Of a DNA stretch of 64,000 nt, positions 1-9,198 are shown piece by piece; position 1 is the first letter of the stretch, and each line of letters opens with the position of its first letter. The notes beneath the pieces are model-generated. The model searched no databases, was not told the DNA's origin, and saw only the letters and a list, made by a program, of their open reading frames with translations. The DNA lies in contig NZ_PVBS01000001.1 of the NCBI RefSeq assembly GCF_002980575.1, positions 1,612,001 to 1,676,000 on the forward strand, read 5' to 3'. The translations under genes were made by a program, and so were the position numbers. The DNA comes from Sphingobacterium gobiense (lineage in GTDB: Bacteria; Bacteroidota; Bacteroidia; Sphingobacteriales; Sphingobacteriaceae).

Positions 1-440
1 AATGTTGCGAAATAATAACTATCTCCAAAAATACTTTCCTCAATAATACCCGTGGAGTCTACAGCCACTGTGGGCGGCATATAGCAGGAAGACAGAAATT
101 GTTCCCCGTCGACTTCCACATATAAACCATAAACTTGCTCCGGTACCGGTGTGAAATTCATCGCTACATAGTTTCCATCTCCTTCATGCTGGAAACCATG
201 TTGATTTCCCTTACTATCTACTACGAGTACATGCGCATTGGTTACGCCCAACGAGTTAACCGGTTCATTAAAAGCAACAGTTTTAGACACTCTGATACGC
301 TGAGTAGATTGTAGGTCGGAGAGATTCGCTTCGATTACTACCCGCGGATCCGCATCGTTCAAGTTAATATCAATTTTTTCTTCGCATGCAACGAAAAACA
401 AAAAGATCCATACGATATAAATATAACGTCTAGCACTCAT
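1..440 (-). CDS. DUF4249 family lipoprotein, 3' end cut by window edge
   Basis: The reading frame opens at the ATG at 440 and runs off the left edge, giving about 146 residues. The start encodes a short hydrophobic segment ending in the lipobox FVAC at about residue 19, then EEKIDINL and beta-rich sequence including PRVVIEANLS and a repeated pattern of short strands. That is the form of DUF4249 lipoproteins, which in Bacteroidota usually sit directly after a TonB-dependent receptor, as here: the receptor stop at 446 is 5 bases upstream. The protein is inferred to be an outer-membrane partner of that receptor; its ligand is unknown. The C-terminal part is outside the window. Confidence 0.8.
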   Translation of the reverse strand, partial: MSARRYIYIVWIFLFFVACEEKIDINLNDADPRVVIEANLSDLQSTQRIRVSKTVAFNEPVNSLGVTNAHVLVVDSKGNQHGFQHEGDGNYVAMNFTPVPEQVYGLYVEVDGEQFLSSCYMPPTVAVDSTGIIEESIFGDSYYFAT

Positions 441-445
441 AATAA

Positions 446-2770
446 TCAGAATTTGAAATTCCATGTTACCGATGGAATGATACCGAACAGCGCTATTTTA
501 TAAGCCTCTGTTATATTCGCATTGCTTTCGTTCTCGCGAAAGTCGATGATGTATGCGTTCCGCCGATTATACGCGTTATAAACACCAAATGTCCAACTGG
601 ATTGGAAACGCTTCTTTGAAGGTAGCGGTTCATAAGTCGCCGAAAAATCCAATCGATGATAATTGGGCATCCTATAACCATTTCTTTCCGTGTAATAGAA
701 CATCGTTTTGCCATCAACCTCATATTTTCCACTTGGAAAAGTTACCGCGTTACCCGTTTGGTAGACAAAGGTCGCGCCAAGCGTCCATTTTTTTGACAGC
801 TCATACATTCCCACCACAGAAACATCATGCGTCCGATCCTGACGGGCTCTAAACCACTGTCCACCATCAATCTCATCAAACTTTCGCTCACTTTTTGCCA
901 GCGTATAGCTTATCCAACCATTCAGCCTCCCTGTATTCTTTCGAAGGTATGCTTCCAAACCATAAGCTCGTCCGATGCCGTACAATAGATCTCCTTCTAA
1001 ATATTGGTTTGCCTGTAAATCTGCTCCATTCCGGAAATCTATCTGGTTGTCCATATGCTTATAATAGGTCTCTACCGAGAATTCGTACCGATTGTTCTTG
1101 AAGTTTCGGAAGTACCCGATCGCAATCTGATCGGCGATTTGGGGTTTGATATTCAGACTACTTACTACGTATTGATCCGTCGGTAAACTCGACGTGGTAT
1201 TCGTTAACTGATGTAGGTTTTGGGCTATACGATTATAAGATGCCTTGACACTATGCCGCTCACTCAGCAAAAAACTAGCTGAAAAACGAGGTTCGATATT
1301 TAAGTAATGCTTGGCCACAGTACCCTTTCCATAATACTGCTCTCCTATTGGCTCGCCGTCTTCGTCATAGCCGTAAAAAGTTCCCGGACCCATCACCATA
1401 AAATCCGTAAGACGCACACCATAAAGCAATGAAAGCCAATCAGCCGGCTTCCAGGTATGCGAAACGTAGGCTGCCAGCTCTATCCCCTGGCGATTATCTA
1501 CATTCACATCGTTGACCGACGTATTTTCCCCCGCTGTTATGCTCGCCGGATAAATGGACTGTTGCAAGGCATGTACACCGAAACGCCAAGTACTTATCGG
1601 ATTAGTATAGTAAGAAAAGTCCTGTTTCAAATTCCAGTTACGAATTTTCGATGCAATGCCAAAATCAGTATCATCGTTGGACACCTGCACGCTATAGTTA
1701 AAATCACTGTAAATCAACGATGTATTACTAAACAATTTATCGCTAAAAATATGGTTCCATCGCACGGTTGCCGTCGCATTACCCCAATCAAAATTAAAAA
1801 GATCGGAATACCCTAAATCATCTTTGCCAAAATATCCAGATAAATAAAGCGTGTTTTTATCGTTAAAACGAAAATTGAGTTTTGCGTTTAAATCATAAAA
1901 ATAAAGTTTGCTTTTATTGACGTCTTCATCGTTTGAAAGCTTTAAAAACATATCTGCATAGGTACGCCGCCCACTGATCATAAACGAACTTTTGTCCTTA
2001 ACCAAAGGACCTTCCACTTTTAGACGCGAAGCAATCAAACCTACTCCTCCCTCGGTTACAAATTTCTTTTGATTACCGTCCATCATAGCGATATCTAATA
2101 CGGACGAAATGCGGCCACCAAACTGCGCTGGAATTCCTCCTTTATACAATTGCACATCCTTAATAGCATCAGAATTGAATGTCGAGAAAAAGCCCAACAA
2201 ATGGGAAGCATTGTAAACAGTAGCCTCGTCGAGCAAAATTAGATTTTGGTCACCGCCACCGCCACGAACATAAAAATTAGAAGAGCCCTCTCCCCCGTTT
2301 TGCACGCCGGGTAATAACTGTATAGTTTTCAGCAAGTCCTTTTCGCCGAAAACAACCGGTACATTCTTCACTTCCTCCATCGTGAAGTTGAGCACCCCCA
2401 TCTGTGGATTCGTTACGTTATCGTCTTTCCTTTTTGCCGATACCACTACCTCCTCGAGTTCATTTTCCGTTTTGCGGAGATTTGCGTGTAATCTCCTATT
2501 AGCGTCAAGTTCGATCTCTTCGACATAAGTCTGGTACCCTACATAGCTAAATACCAACCGATGCCTTCCTGTTGGTAGTGTCAAGGAGTAAAAACCATAA
2601 GCATTGGTGCTAACGGCCTGTTGACCGGTATCGGTGTCAATTGCTACGACAGCTCCTATTAGCGTTTCGCCCGATTCACCGTCCCGTACTGTTCCACTCA
2701 GTACAACTTGCTGCGCAAATACTGGAGCACAACCTAGTAACAGGAAAATGGTCATCCACACTTTGTTCAT
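446..2770 (-). CDS. TonB-dependent receptor with carboxypeptidase-regulatory-like N-terminal domain
   Basis: 774 residues. A signal peptide ends near FAQQ (about residue 20). A CarboxypepD_reg-like beta-sandwich follows (about 22-105, starting VVLSGTVRDGESGETLIGA), then a plug domain (about 120-230, with FYVRGGGGDQNLILLDEA) and a 22-strand-type barrel ending in VTWNFKF, a typical aromatic outer-membrane insertion end. It would import a large solute across the outer membrane using TonB energy. It lies 8 bases downstream of the esterase gene and is followed by DUF4249, so it is the core of a four-gene minus-strand operon. The substrate cannot be read from sequence; no SusD-type partner is present. 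Confidence 0.9.
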   Translation of the reverse strand: MNKVWMTIFLLLGCAPVFAQQVVLSGTVRDGESGETLIGAVVAIDTDTGQQAVSTNAYGFYSLTLPTGRHRLVFSYVGYQTYVEEIELDANRRLHANLRKTENELEEVVVSAKRKDDNVTNPQMGVLNFTMEEVKNVPVVFGEKDLLKTIQLLPGVQNGGEGSSNFYVRGGGGDQNLILLDEATVYNASHLLGFFSTFNSDAIKDVQLYKGGIPAQFGGRISSVLDIAMMDGNQKKFVTEGGVGLIASRLKVEGPLVKDKSSFMISGRRTYADMFLKLSNDEDVNKSKLYFYDLNAKLNFRFNDKNTLYLSGYFGKDDLGYSDLFNFDWGNATATVRWNHIFSDKLFSNTSLIYSDFNYSVQVSNDDTDFGIASKIRNWNLKQDFSYYTNPISTWRFGVHALQQSIYPASITAGENTSVNDVNVDNRQGIELAAYVSHTWKPADWLSLLYGVRLTDFMVMGPGTFYGYDEDGEPIGEQYYGKGTVAKHYLNIEPRFSASFLLSERHSVKASYNRIAQNLHQLTNTTSSLPTDQYVVSSLNIKPQIADQIAIGYFRNFKNNRYEFSVETYYKHMDNQIDFRNGADLQANQYLEGDLLYGIGRAYGLEAYLRKNTGRLNGWISYTLAKSERKFDEIDGGQWFRARQDRTHDVSVVGMYELSKKWTLGATFVYQTGNAVTFPSGKYEVDGKTMFYYTERNGYRMPNYHRLDFSATYEPLPSKKRFQSSWTFGVYNAYNRRNAYIIDFRENESNANITEAYKIALFGIIPSVTWNFKF

Positions 2771-2778
2771 CTATAAGC

Positions 2779-3588
2779 CTAGTTAAGAGTGACCTTTTGA
2801 AAACACTGTGCAAAAAATGCCATCTGAAAATCTATCGAGCGCGCCCAATATTCTCCGTTATGTTTACCCGGCATCGTGAGATAATGATGCGCTATATTCA
2901 TATAGGTAAGCTTTTCATGCAACTTATTATTCACCTCGAAAAAGAAATCTTCTGTTCCACAATCTATAAATAATTCAAGGGATTTCGGTTTAACCAGGTG
3001 AGTTAATTCGATAACCGTATGCGCGTCCCATGTTTTCGGTTCTTGATGATATTCGCCTAAATGCGTCTTCATCCCCCAATTATCGGGAAAAGGACGGATA
3101 TCCACACCGCCCGAGGTGCTACCCGCGAAAGCAAAAAGATCCTGATTGCGAAACGCCAAATACAATGCTCCATGTCCCCCCATACTGAGTCCCGTTATTG
3201 CCCGGTTAATCCGGTCACTTCCAACCTGATATTGTTGTTCTATAAAAGGTATTAGTTCTTTCGTAATATAGCTCTCGTAAAGGTAATTGTTCTTAGGGGT
3301 ATCCCAATACCAGCTATTGAAACCACCATCAGGACAAACCACCAAATATCCATAGGTATCGACAAGTTGCTCGATATGGGGTGCAGTTTTGATCCAACTT
3401 GCATAATTGCCTGAATATCCGTGCAGCAAATAAAGAGTGGAGGTTGCCTTTTTATTTTCTGGAGAAATAACAACAGCCTTGATATCTTTGTTCATCTGTG
3501 CACTCCGTACGTTGATCGTATCGACAGTCGCGGCATGCAATTGTAGCATACCAGCGATTGTCGCTAGTAAAAGAAAAATATATTTCAT
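2779..3588 (-). CDS. exported alpha/beta-hydrolase esterase (EstD/XynC-like)
   Basis: 269 residues with a cleavable signal peptide (about 1-20, ending LHAA). The fold signs are the oxyanion segment LLHGYSGNYASW (54-65), the nucleophile elbow GLSMGG with Ser135, an acid near FIDCGTEDF (Asp209 or Asp214) and the late histidine in PGKHNGEYW (His243). This matches the esterase D / feruloyl-esterase-like family, which cleaves acyl or feruloyl esters of small molecules or plant glycans. It is periplasmic or surface-exposed by inference. It sits 9 bases after a lipoprotein gene and 8 bases before a TonB receptor, which suggests it processes the compound that receptor imports. The true substrate is unknown. 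Confidence 0.85.
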   Translation of the reverse strand: MKYIFLLLATIAGMLQLHAATVDTINVRSAQMNKDIKAVVISPENKKATSTLYLLHGYSGNYASWIKTAPHIEQLVDTYGYLVVCPDGGFNSWYWDTPKNNYLYESYITKELIPFIEQQYQVGSDRINRAITGLSMGGHGALYLAFRNQDLFAFAGSTSGGVDIRPFPDNWGMKTHLGEYHQEPKTWDAHTVIELTHLVKPKSLELFIDCGTEDFFFEVNNKLHEKLTYMNIAHHYLTMPGKHNGEYWARSIDFQMAFFAQCFQKVTLN

Positions 3589-3597
3589 ATCTCCCTT

Positions 3598-4239
3598 TTA
3601 CAAACCACTTGTAAATGCCGACAATATACGTGGATATTGCTCACCATCTTTCGCCCACATTTTGAATGAGCGATTATACAAATTCAATTCTGCAAACATT
3701 TCGGCTTCTTCTCCAACACTATTGGCCAAAAATAGCTTAAACGCATAAGTTCCATTTCCGGTTAAATCCACTACAGTCTTGTTGGAGGAAAATACAAGAG
3801 GTGCTATTACGGCGGCCGTCATCCCGCTATCAACTTGCTGCTTATAAAGCGTCGCCACAGCCTTCACAAATCTGTCAGACTCATTTCCGATGGAACTGAA
3901 TTTGATCGCTCCCTTATGAAAGGCTTTTTCTTCGTTTACGTTTCCATCCTCAAAAACACCTGCCGGAATATTTTTAGTTATCTCGATTTGAAGTCCAATC
4001 GTATCTTTGTCGTTTAAGGACTTTCCAATATATACCATAGCGGAATCCGTCTCTGTCGATTTTACCAAGGACAAGAAGATAGCCGGATTATCCGTCGTAG
4101 ACGTTGCTACATACTGCCTAAGGTTAGCCGTCAAGGCATCTTCGGTTGCATTTTCGTTACCCTTTTGGTTATTGCCACAGCTTATTAATGTCGAGGCCAA
4201 CATCATAACTGCTGTCGCTTGTAAAATTGTACTTTTCAT
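3598..4239 (-). CDS. hypothetical lipoprotein
   Basis: 213 residues beginning with a lipoprotein signal: MKSTILQATAVMMLASTLIS followed by Cys21. A low-complexity Asn/Glu-rich linker follows (NNQKGNENATED), then a mixed alpha/beta domain with no motif I recognise. It is the first gene of the minus-strand operon that continues with the esterase, TonB receptor and DUF4249 protein, so a role in binding or sensing the same substrate is plausible but not shown. A perfect -7 element lies about 30 bases upstream. Confidence 0.7.
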   Translation of the reverse strand: MKSTILQATAVMMLASTLISCGNNQKGNENATEDALTANLRQYVATSTTDNPAIFLSLVKSTETDSAMVYIGKSLNDKDTIGLQIEITKNIPAGVFEDGNVNEEKAFHKGAIKFSSIGNESDRFVKAVATLYKQQVDSGMTAAVIAPLVFSSNKTVVDLTGNGTYAFKLFLANSVGEEAEMFAELNLYNRSFKMWAKDGEQYPRILSAFTSGL

Positions 4240-4269
4240 ATTCCAATTGTATTATTTATTGAATAAATA

Positions 4270-4277
4270 CAAACCTA
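4270..4277 (-). promoter_or_regulatory. -7 promoter element for the lipoprotein/esterase/receptor operon
   Basis: On the minus strand this reads TAGGTTTG, an exact match to the Bacteroidota -7 consensus TAnnTTTG, 31 bases before the ATG at 4239. No TTG stands at the ideal 19-21 base distance (the nearest is 26 bases away), so this is the -7 half only. Confidence 0.4.
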
Positions 4278-4352
4278 AAAAAAATGCTTAGCATTCACGA
4301 ATCCAATGTTAAATGAGTTTCATTCATGCCGATGCGCAACTCTTTTGTAGCA

Positions 4353-7274
4353 TCATTGTAATAAAGCATCATATAATATTTCTACGGGATGATAAGATCT
4401 TCTTCCCGCACCATCCTTGATTTGATGACGACAAGACGTTCCTGCAGCGGCAATAAGCGTGTGTTCATCCGTCGCACGTACCGTCGGTAAAAGGACAAGT
4501 TCTCCTACTTTCATGGATACCTCATAATGCTCCTCCTCATACCCGAAGGAGCCCGCCATACCACAACAACCCGAAGGTATAATTTCCACACCGTAATTCT
4601 GAGGAAACGACAATAATCTCTCTGTATAACCAACCAAATGAAAGGCTTTTTGATAACAATGTCCGTGCAGCTTGACCGTCTTTATCTCCTTCGTAAACTG
4701 CTCTTGATGGATCTTACCAGCATCTATCTCCCTAACAAGAAACTCATCAATCATCCATGTCCGATTGGCTAACTCACGCGCCGCCTCGTACAGGTGCGGA
4801 TCAACCAATTCCACGTACTCATCTCGAAAGGTAAGAATAGCAGAAGGCTCTATCCCCAAAAGAGGCGTCTCTTCTGTTATCAAGTCTTTTAAGAGTTCTA
4901 CGTTTTTTTCAGCTATCTTTTTAGCTTCCTTTACAAAACCTTTAGATAAGTATGTCCGGCCGCTTTCCACGTGTTTTGGTATAATAACTTCATACCCCAA
5001 TGATGTCAATAATTTATAGGCTGTTATACCAATAGCCGTATCGTTATATTCCGTAAACTCATCGCTAAACAAATACACCTTTCGTTTGTGGCTTTTCGCA
5101 GGTTGTTTCCGCACCCATTTAGATAACGTCGTGAAATTTACGGTTGGCAACGAACGTTTAGGCGCAAAACCTACCACAGATTTCACCATATCCGCAAGAA
5201 ACGGTGTTTTGACTACCAAGTTATACAGCGGCGCAACATAAGATCCTAACCGCTGACTTTTGGTAAAATTGGCGATGACTGAAGAGCGGAATGGCACACC
5301 GTGTGCATCATAATAATGTTGTAGGAACTCCGCTTTCATCTTGGCGACATCTACGCGCGATGGGCATTCGCTTTTACAAGCTTTGCAGCTTAAACACAAA
5401 TCCATCACCTCTTTTATCTCCTCATGGTCAAACCGATTTGCTTTTGTCGAATTTGTCAGAAATTGACGAAGCATATTTGCCCTTGCCCTCGTAGTATCTT
5501 TTTCATTCCGAGTCGCCATAAATGATGGACACATCGTGCCTCCAGTAATTTCTGTTTTCCGGCAATCACCGGAACCGGAACATTTTTCTGCTAGACGTAG
5601 AATATCCTCGTCTTTTGTAAAATCAAAATAGGTTTTTATCTGTTTACCATCTACCACTTTATCATAGCGCAAAGAAGTATCCATCGGCGGAGTATTAACA
5701 ATCTTATTTGCATTGAACACACCCCGAGGATCGAAAATTGCTTTTGTCTCCTGCAACAATTTGTATACCTGTTCACCCAGCACTTTCCCGATAAATTCAC
5801 CTCGCAAACGCCCATCACCATGTTCTCCACTCAACGAACCATTATACTTCAAAACCAAATCTGTGGTACGTTCCAAGATTGATCGGAATTTCTGACGCCC
5901 TTGCGTCGTTTTTAGATTAATAAAAGGCTCAATATGCAACTCTCCCGCTCCTGCATGTGCATAATAAGAAGCATGCACATTTTCCTCCTCCAGCAAGACC
6001 TGTATATCTTTTACGTATGCCGGTAGGTCTTCCGGCGAAACGGCACAGTCTTCAATGAGATTAACTGGTTGTTCATCACCTGGAAGATTCCGTATTAAGC
6101 CCAATCCCGCTTTACGCACATCCCAGACCAGGTTTGTTTGTTCTGCACCTACAACAAAAGGATAAGCATAGCCCAATCCCTTGTCGACCAAATCTTTTTT
6201 CAATGCATCTGCTTTCTGATAAAGCGCAGTTTCATCATCTGCTCTAAACTCGATAATGAGCAATGCTTGCGGATCACCTTCAATGAAAAAACGATTATAT
6301 TGATAAGTAGGGTGCCCCACTGTAAAATCCAAAATGTATTTATCTACCAACTCCGAAGCTTCCGGGTGATGGGACAGCGCAACGATATTACCCTCCATAC
6401 ATTCCACCATGTCAGCAAAATGCACACATAATAACCCAATTTCCTTGGGAGGAAGCGGCATTAGGCTTAATTTCGCTTCAGTCACAATGCCAATTGTGCC
6501 CTCCGATCCTGCCAACAACTCACATAAGTTAAACGGTTTCTCGTCATCTATCAAAAAATCCAATGCATATCCCGTATTTCGCCGGGTCAAGATCTTTTTA
6601 GGATATCCCGATGCTATTGCCTCCTTATTTTCCGGAAGCGACAACAATGCATTCAGCTCTCGGTAAATTTTACCCTCCCGCGTCTGGGAAGCCAATTTTT
6701 TGAAAAGCGCAGCCTCATCCATCGCCTTAAAAACAACCTCTGACGTATCATCGAGCAACACCTTAGCTTCCAATAAGCACTTGCGCGTATCTCCCCAAAC
6801 GATGGAATGTAAACCGGAGGAATTATTACCAATCATACCTCCAATCATCGCACGACTTGCTGTCGAAGTTTCTGGACCAAACATTAATCCATGCGCCCGA
6901 AGATAGTTATTCAAGTCATCACGGATTACACCGGGCTGTACACGCACCCAACGTTCACTCACATTCAACTCCAAAATTTGATTAAAACAGTGCGATACAT
7001 CGACGACTATGCCGCTCCCTACTACTTGGCCTGCTAGGGAGGTACCGGCTGTCCGTGGAATGAGTGTCAAACGCTGTTCACCCGCAAATAAAATAAGGTT
7101 CTTTAAATCTTCCTTGCCTTGTGGAATCGCCACCGCAAGGGGGATTTCCTGATATACGGAAGCATCGGTTGCATAAGCCAATCGCATCGTCTGATGCTGT
7201 GGGTTTTCAGGCAAATAAAACAGCTCGCCCATTAGCAAGGAAGAAAGTCGGTTTAGTTCTTGTATAATCTGCAC
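4353..7274 (-). CDS. FAD-binding and [4Fe-4S] 2-hydroxyacid dehydrogenase-like fusion protein
   Basis: 973 residues. The N-terminal half is a GlcD-type flavoprotein: FAD-binding type-4 domain (about 40-270, with PRTAGTSLAG and GGMIGNNSSG) and FAD-oxidase C-terminal domain (about 280-540, with ENVHASYYAHAGAGELHIEP and SGEHGDGR). The C-terminal half is GlpC-like: cysteine clusters CSGSGDC (about 563) and CLSCKACKSECPS (about 625-637), then two CCG-type domains with CYQKAFH (about 874) and CCGMAGSFGYE (about 900). This architecture is that of YdiJ and related D-2-hydroxyacid dehydrogenases (D-lactate or D-2-hydroxyglutarate), which pass electrons to quinones. The exact substrate cannot be decided. 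It is monocistronic and divergent from the Lrp gene. Confidence 0.88.
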   Translation of the reverse strand: MQIIQELNRLSSLLMGELFYLPENPQHQTMRLAYATDASVYQEIPLAVAIPQGKEDLKNLILFAGEQRLTLIPRTAGTSLAGQVVGSGIVVDVSHCFNQILELNVSERWVRVQPGVIRDDLNNYLRAHGLMFGPETSTASRAMIGGMIGNNSSGLHSIVWGDTRKCLLEAKVLLDDTSEVVFKAMDEAALFKKLASQTREGKIYRELNALLSLPENKEAIASGYPKKILTRRNTGYALDFLIDDEKPFNLCELLAGSEGTIGIVTEAKLSLMPLPPKEIGLLCVHFADMVECMEGNIVALSHHPEASELVDKYILDFTVGHPTYQYNRFFIEGDPQALLIIEFRADDETALYQKADALKKDLVDKGLGYAYPFVVGAEQTNLVWDVRKAGLGLIRNLPGDEQPVNLIEDCAVSPEDLPAYVKDIQVLLEEENVHASYYAHAGAGELHIEPFINLKTTQGRQKFRSILERTTDLVLKYNGSLSGEHGDGRLRGEFIGKVLGEQVYKLLQETKAIFDPRGVFNANKIVNTPPMDTSLRYDKVVDGKQIKTYFDFTKDEDILRLAEKCSGSGDCRKTEITGGTMCPSFMATRNEKDTTRARANMLRQFLTNSTKANRFDHEEIKEVMDLCLSCKACKSECPSRVDVAKMKAEFLQHYYDAHGVPFRSSVIANFTKSQRLGSYVAPLYNLVVKTPFLADMVKSVVGFAPKRSLPTVNFTTLSKWVRKQPAKSHKRKVYLFSDEFTEYNDTAIGITAYKLLTSLGYEVIIPKHVESGRTYLSKGFVKEAKKIAEKNVELLKDLITEETPLLGIEPSAILTFRDEYVELVDPHLYEAARELANRTWMIDEFLVREIDAGKIHQEQFTKEIKTVKLHGHCYQKAFHLVGYTERLLSFPQNYGVEIIPSGCCGMAGSFGYEEEHYEVSMKVGELVLLPTVRATDEHTLIAAAGTSCRHQIKDGAGRRSYHPVEILYDALLQ

Positions 7275-7395
7275 GTTTGTTTAATAGTTTGACAGGAACA
7301 AATTTATGTTCTTTTTTCCGTAAAAAGAACCAGAATCTCGTCGCTTCGGATATTTGAAATAATAGATAGAGCAAAGGAGGAACCCCTACATACTT

Positions 7396-7439
7396 TCAAA
7401 AAACATAATAGAAATAATATTCACTCAAAAAACATAATA
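7396..7439. repeat. two perfect 15-base direct repeats upstream of the lrp-type gene
   Basis: TCAAAAAACATAATA occurs at 7396-7410 and again at 7425-7439, a period of 29 bases, in the 231-base gap between the divergent dehydrogenase and Lrp genes. The two copies are identical. They lie about 30 bases upstream of the -33 element of the Lrp promoter and could be upstream binding sites for a regulator, for example in a wrapped Lrp complex (inference). Confidence 0.5.
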
Positions 7440-7449
7440 AAAGAATTTT

Positions 7450-7468
7450 ATTCTAAATAAATTAGAAT
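7450..7468. promoter_or_regulatory. 19-base perfect palindrome, candidate Lrp/AsnC operator
   Basis: ATTCTAA-ATAAA-TTAGAAT has perfect 7-base arms and a 5-base centre. It ends 3 bases before the TTG of the promoter for the Lrp gene. Size, AT-rich centre and placement fit an autoregulatory Lrp-family operator. The assignment to this regulator is inferred from adjacency. Confidence 0.5.
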
Positions 7469-7471
7469 GTT

Positions 7472-7501
7472 TTGAATATAATTCACAAATACTTATCTTT
7501 G
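7472..7501 (+). promoter_or_regulatory. Bacteroidota promoter for lrp-eamA, abutting the start codon
   Basis: TTG at 7472-7474, a 19-base spacer and TATCTTTG at 7494-7501 match the -33/-7 consensus exactly. The ATG begins at 7506, only 5 bases after the -7 box, so the expected transcription start coincides with or touches the start codon. The mRNA is predicted to be leaderless or nearly so, which agrees with the absence of a Shine-Dalgarno sequence. Confidence 0.7.
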
Positions 7502-7505
7502 CAGC

Positions 7506-7988
7506 ATGACAACAAAACTGGAATTCAGCTTAGATCAAATTGATTATCAGATTCTTCGAATTATGCAAGAAAACGCTCGTACAAACAATGCGGATATTGC
7601 GCGGGAGCTGGGAATGGCACCCTCTGCTATCCTAGAACGGGTCAAGAAATTGGAGCAAAAACAGGTCATCCTCCAGTATAATGCGAAAATCAATCCAGAT
7701 GCACTCGATCAAAAGCTATTGTCTTTTATTTTCATTAAGGCACAAGATCCGATTGGAACGCAAAAGGTAGGAATACTTTTAGCTAAAATTCCGGAGGTAC
7801 AAGAGGTACATGATATTGCAGGTGATGACGGGTATCTAATTAAGGTACGCACGAATGATGCAGCCGGTTTAGTAGATTTGATGCGCAATTCATTAGGAAA
7901 AATAGAAGAGATTATTTCCACACGCACCACCATTGTATTAGAAACAGTGAAAGAAGAACAAAAACTTGTTATTCCGACAGAAGATTAA
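7506..7988 (+). CDS. Lrp/AsnC family transcriptional regulator
   Basis: 160 residues. The N-terminal winged helix-turn-helix (about 8-65: QIDYQILRIMQENARTNNAD, then AREL and PSAILERVKKLE) is followed by a RAM/AsnC ligand-binding domain (about 70-150, with VQEVHDIAGDDGYLIKVRT). This is the usual length and architecture for the family, which senses amino acids or related metabolites as dimers to octamers. It is co-transcribed with an EamA exporter whose ATG is 1 base past this stop, so it probably controls that exporter in response to its substrate. A palindrome and direct repeats upstream suggest autoregulation. Confidence 0.92.
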   Translation: MTTKLEFSLDQIDYQILRIMQENARTNNADIARELGMAPSAILERVKKLEQKQVILQYNAKINPDALDQKLLSFIFIKAQDPIGTQKVGILLAKIPEVQEVHDIAGDDGYLIKVRTNDAAGLVDLMRNSLGKIEEIISTRTTIVLETVKEEQKLVIPTED

Positions 7989-7989
7989 T

Positions 7990-9090
7990 ATGACAAAAGG
8001 AAATCAAAGTATACCTACTACAGGCAGTATAATTTTTGCTTACCTCGTAGTATACATCGTATGGGGTTCTACCTTTTTCTTTATTGAAAAGGCGTTGCGG
8101 AGCTTTAGTCCCTTTGTATTAGGTTCTATCCGCTTTATTATAGCCGGCTCGCTATTGATGGGATATTGTTATTTTAAGGGCTACAAACTCTTTGCAAAAA
8201 CAGCCGTAAAAGATGCCCTATTTGTTGGTTTTTTATTGCTCTTCGTCGACATGGCCGCAATTATTTGGGCCGAACAGTATATTTCGAGTGCTATTGTTAC
8301 TATTATCGCAGCAGCGACAGCTATCTGGTTTGTTGTTTTTGACAAACCAAAATGGAAAGAGAACTTTTCTAGTTTACCTACCGTATTAGGGTTGATTTTT
8401 GGCTTTCTGGGTGTATTTATGTTGTTTGCCGAACAACTTTTTGCACAGGAGGGCCCCTCTGGGGATAAAAGCATAAAAATTACAGCCATGTTCGTACTGG
8501 TCTTCGGAACTATTGCTTGGACAGTAGGGTCTCTTATATCCAAATATAGCAAAGAAAAAAGAACACTACAGATGCAGAAACGTGGAGAAGATGATGTACA
8601 CGTCTTGGTAAAAACAGCCTGGCAAATGGTCTGCGCTGGCGTTGCCTTTACCGTAGTTGCCAGCATAAACGGTGAATATGCCCGTTTTCAAATACAAGAC
8701 GTACTCCTAGCGGACTGGGGAGGAATTATCTACCTAGCTACTATGGGGTCGATTTTGGCTTTCGGTAGTTATATATGGTTATTACAGCACAGACCTGCAA
8801 CGGAAGTCAGTACACACGCATATATAAATCCCATCGTTGCCTTGGTTTTGGCACACTATTTCACCGACCATCATGTCACCTCATTGCAGATTATAGGATT
8901 ATTTATCGTATTAGGCAGCGTCTTACTAATGAACTGGAATCTTTACAAAAACAATAAAAAAGTTCGAGTCTACAAACGTGCGAAACGGATAAAGAAACTA
9001 CGAGAATTAGCATCACATAGTAGTATCCCCCGTATTATGGCGCTTTCTAACTTTAATCAAAAACACGAAAAGAGAAAAGAGCACCTATGA
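7990..9090 (+). CDS. EamA/DMT-family membrane exporter
   Basis: 366 residues with about ten transmembrane helices arranged as two EamA repeats (FAYLVVYIVWGSTFFFIEKAL in the first; later YLATMGSILAFGSYIWLLQ and the signature-like ATEVSTHAYINPIVALVLAH in the second). Members export amino acids, purines or other metabolites. I chose the ATG at 7990 because the preceding Lrp gene ends at 7988; the longer frame begins with TTG inside Lrp. The C-terminus carries an unusual basic cytosolic tail of about 45 residues (KKVRVYKRAKRIKKLREL onward). The Lrp neighbour suggests export of an amino acid-like compound (inference). Confidence 0.9.
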   Translation: MTKGNQSIPTTGSIIFAYLVVYIVWGSTFFFIEKALRSFSPFVLGSIRFIIAGSLLMGYCYFKGYKLFAKTAVKDALFVGFLLLFVDMAAIIWAEQYISSAIVTIIAAATAIWFVVFDKPKWKENFSSLPTVLGLIFGFLGVFMLFAEQLFAQEGPSGDKSIKITAMFVLVFGTIAWTVGSLISKYSKEKRTLQMQKRGEDDVHVLVKTAWQMVCAGVAFTVVASINGEYARFQIQDVLLADWGGIIYLATMGSILAFGSYIWLLQHRPATEVSTHAYINPIVALVLAHYFTDHHVTSLQIIGLFIVLGSVLLMNWNLYKNNKKVRVYKRAKRIKKLRELASHSSIPRIMALSNFNQKHEKRKEHL

Positions 9091-9117
9091 CTCATTAACC
9101 ATCTAAGGATTATATGT

Positions 9118-9198
9118 ATGATAAAAACTTTTTTTAGCTGTAGCATTTGCTTACTGTTACCCGTATTAATTCCAAAATATATCGAGCAAATACAATGA
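9118..9198 (+). CDS. 26-residue leader-type ORF coupled to the DUF4397 gene
   Basis: ATG at 9118 opens a frame encoding a hydrophobic 26-residue peptide (MIKTFFSCSICLLLPVLIP, then KYIEQIQ). Its TGA overlaps the ATG of the downstream lipoprotein gene at 9195 as ATGA, the classical arrangement for translational coupling. AAGGA stands about 10 bases before the ATG. It may be a true small peptide, a leader, or chance; no homologue is recognised. Confidence 0.3.
   Translation: MIKTFFSCSICLLLPVLIPKYIEQIQ

Noticed and set aside
553..2973. Plus-strand reading frames inside the first TonB receptor and esterase genes
   Set aside because: They are antisense to well-supported genes, have no recognisable domain and show the usual composition of complementary-strand frames.
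7966..7989. TTG start for the EamA exporter
   Set aside because: It would overlap the Lrp gene by 23 bases and adds a charged stretch before the first helix; the ATG at 7990, directly after the Lrp stop, is better.
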